From: an uncultured Carnobacterium sp.
GTDB lineage: Bacteria > Bacillota > Bacilli > Lactobacillales > Aerococcaceae
NCBI GenBank assembly: GCA_937967765.1
Contig: CALCML010000250.1
Span: forward strand, 1 to 6,548
Length of the DNA: 6,548 nucleotides
Direction: 5' to 3'
Part shown: piece after piece, positions 5,757 through 6,548 of the stretch
How the letters are laid out: each line of letters starts with the position of its first letter
Position numbering within the stretch: position 1 is the first letter of the stretch
Translations under genes and position numbers: made by a program
The notes under the pieces: generated by a model
Databases searched by the model: none
Seen by the model: only the letters and a program-made list of their open reading frames with translations
What the model was told of the DNA's origin: nothing

Positions 5757-6548
5757 CTAGTCTCTTTTACCTTTTTTAGGAATGGCTAGGCCTAATCCAC
5801 CAAGAGCTGCAAGAATTCCTCCAATGATTCCTGGAGTTACATCTTCTACCCCTGTATTTGGTAATGTTTCTTTTGCTTCACCTGCTGCAGGCGCTGGAGC
5901 TGGTTTATTTTCTCCTTGGGCTGCACTTGGAGCTGCTGCTACTTGTGTAGTAGGTGCTGCTGGAGTTGCAGGTGTTGTTGGTGTTGCAGGTGTTGTTGGA
6001 GTTACTGGTGTTTCACTAGCAACAACTTTGAATGTAACTGCGTATAAACTGAAGTGTTTAACGTTAAGTGTAACGACTTTGTTTTCTCCGTTAGAGAATT
6101 CAACTTTTTCTTTCACTTCTTTTGTATCGCTTGTTACGAAGTATGCACCATCTACTTCTTTATCAACTGGGAATGTTACTTTGGCATCCCCTTCAACACG
6201 AACTGCTTTACCATCTTTGTCGACGAAAGTAATTTCATAACCTTGATATTCTTTTCCTTCAAGACCTTTAATTGTTTCGTCCACTTTTTCAACTTTAAGC
6301 ATCTTGATGTTCTTATCAAGAAGTTTAGTTGGTACTTCAACGACTACTGGAGTATCTCCGTTTTCGTCTTCAAATCTCGCAATACCTTTTTCCTTATCAA
6401 CCGTTACCTTCACACCATCTGTTTCGTATAGAGGTAATTCAACAGTTGGTTGGTCTGGTGTTGGAGTTGGCTCTGGGTTCGGAGTTGGCTCTGGGTTCGG
6501 AGTTGGCTCTGGGTTCGGAGTTGGCTCTGGGTTCGGAGTTGGCTCTGG
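5757..6548 (-). CDS. LPXTG cell-wall-anchored surface protein, 5' end outside the window (partial)
   Basis: The reading frame is open to the window edge, so the visible 263 residues are the C-terminal part of a longer protein. An internal GTG at 6413 is not a credible start: the frame continues upstream in the same repeat style and no ribosome binding site is seen. In order, the visible part has a PEPTPN repeat spacer, then QPTVELPLYETDG, then a probably beta-rich domain of about 120 residues ending in KHFSLYAVTF. A Pro/Thr/Ala linker with two PTTPAT units follows. LPNTG is at visible residues 229-233, then a Gly/Leu/Ile hydrophobic segment and the tail KKGKRD. This is the standard sortase A substrate layout. 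The function is unknown; an adhesin or stalked surface protein is an inference from architecture. I cannot name the beta-rich domain. The signal peptide and any binding domains would be to the right of the window. The stop codon is TAG and its own terminator follows. Confidence 0.92.
   Translation of the reverse strand, partial: PEPTPNPEPTPNPEPTPNPEPTPNPEPTPTPDQPTVELPLYETDGVKVTVDKEKGIARFEDENGDTPVVVEVPTKLLDKNIKMLKVEKVDETIKGLEGKEYQGYEITFVDKDGKAVRVEGDAKVTFPVDKEVDGAYFVTSDTKEVKEKVEFSNGENKVVTLNVKHFSLYAVTFKVVASETPVTPTTPATPTTPATPAAPTTQVAAAPSAAQGENKPAPAPAAGEAKETLPNTGVEDVTPGIIGGILAALGGLGLAIPKKGKRD
5965..6000 (-). repeat. Two 18-base repeats in the Pro/Thr/Ala linker
   Basis: Two adjacent 18-base units (5965-5982 and 5983-6000) differ only at the last base and encode PTTPAT twice. 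They lie in the wall-spanning linker just before the LPNTG signal. Confidence 0.75.
6463..6548 (-). repeat. Perfect 18-base tandem array encoding PEPTPN
   Basis: Four exact copies of an 18-base unit start at 6463, 6481, 6499 and 6517, and 14 bases of a fifth reach the window edge. All visible copies are identical at every base, including synonymous positions. The array encodes a proline-rich rod and continues beyond the window. Perfect identity suggests copy number can vary between strains. Confidence 0.93.

Noticed and set aside
6411..6413. GTG at 6413 as the start of the right-hand surface protein
   Set aside because: The frame stays open upstream through an in-frame PEPTPN array to the window edge, there is no ribosome binding site, and no signal peptide follows this codon.

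Overview
The window looks like chromosomal DNA of a low-GC Gram-positive bacterium (Bacillota). It is most likely a member of Lactobacillales, for example a Carnobacteriaceae- or Aerococcaceae-like commensal, but the genus cannot be fixed from sequence alone. The evidence is the AT-rich intergenic DNA, strong AGGAGG ribosome binding sites, two LPNTG sortase-anchored surface proteins, and a T-box (tRNA-sensing) leader in front of ileS.

All three genes lie on the minus strand, so transcription runs from right to left. At the right edge (5757-6548) is the 3' part of a cell-wall-anchored protein; its 5' end is outside the window. It has a PEPTPN repeat, a beta-rich domain, a Pro/Thr/Ala linker and a C-terminal LPNTG signal, and it is closed by its own terminator (5649-5684). 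Next comes a sigma-A-type promoter (5606-5634), an isoleucine T-box leader (about 5357-5599) and a full-length isoleucyl-tRNA synthetase gene, ileS (2515-5304), closed by a GAAA-loop terminator at 2473-2504. A second minus-strand hairpin terminator follows at 2404-2441. Then comes a roughly 250-base AT-rich leader/promoter region and a complete gene (111-2156) for a secreted glycoside hydrolase family 16 enzyme. That enzyme is displayed on a long Thr/Pro/Glu/Ala mucin-like stalk with an LPNTG anchor. It ends at a minus-strand terminator (54-89), back to back with a plus-strand terminator (22-44) that belongs to an unseen convergent transcription unit to the left.

The three genes appear to be separate transcription units, each with its own terminator. 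ileS is controlled by uncharged tRNA-Ile: the specifier AUC and the UGGU bulge both fit tRNA-Ile. The two surface proteins are anchored by the same kind of sortase signal but are not in an operon with ileS. I found no mobile element, CRISPR array or complete RNA gene, and no clear sign of a new multi-gene system. The most interesting items are the substrate of the surface GH16 enzyme, the DNA-level repeat duplications in both stalks, and the unusual position of ileS between two cell-surface genes.
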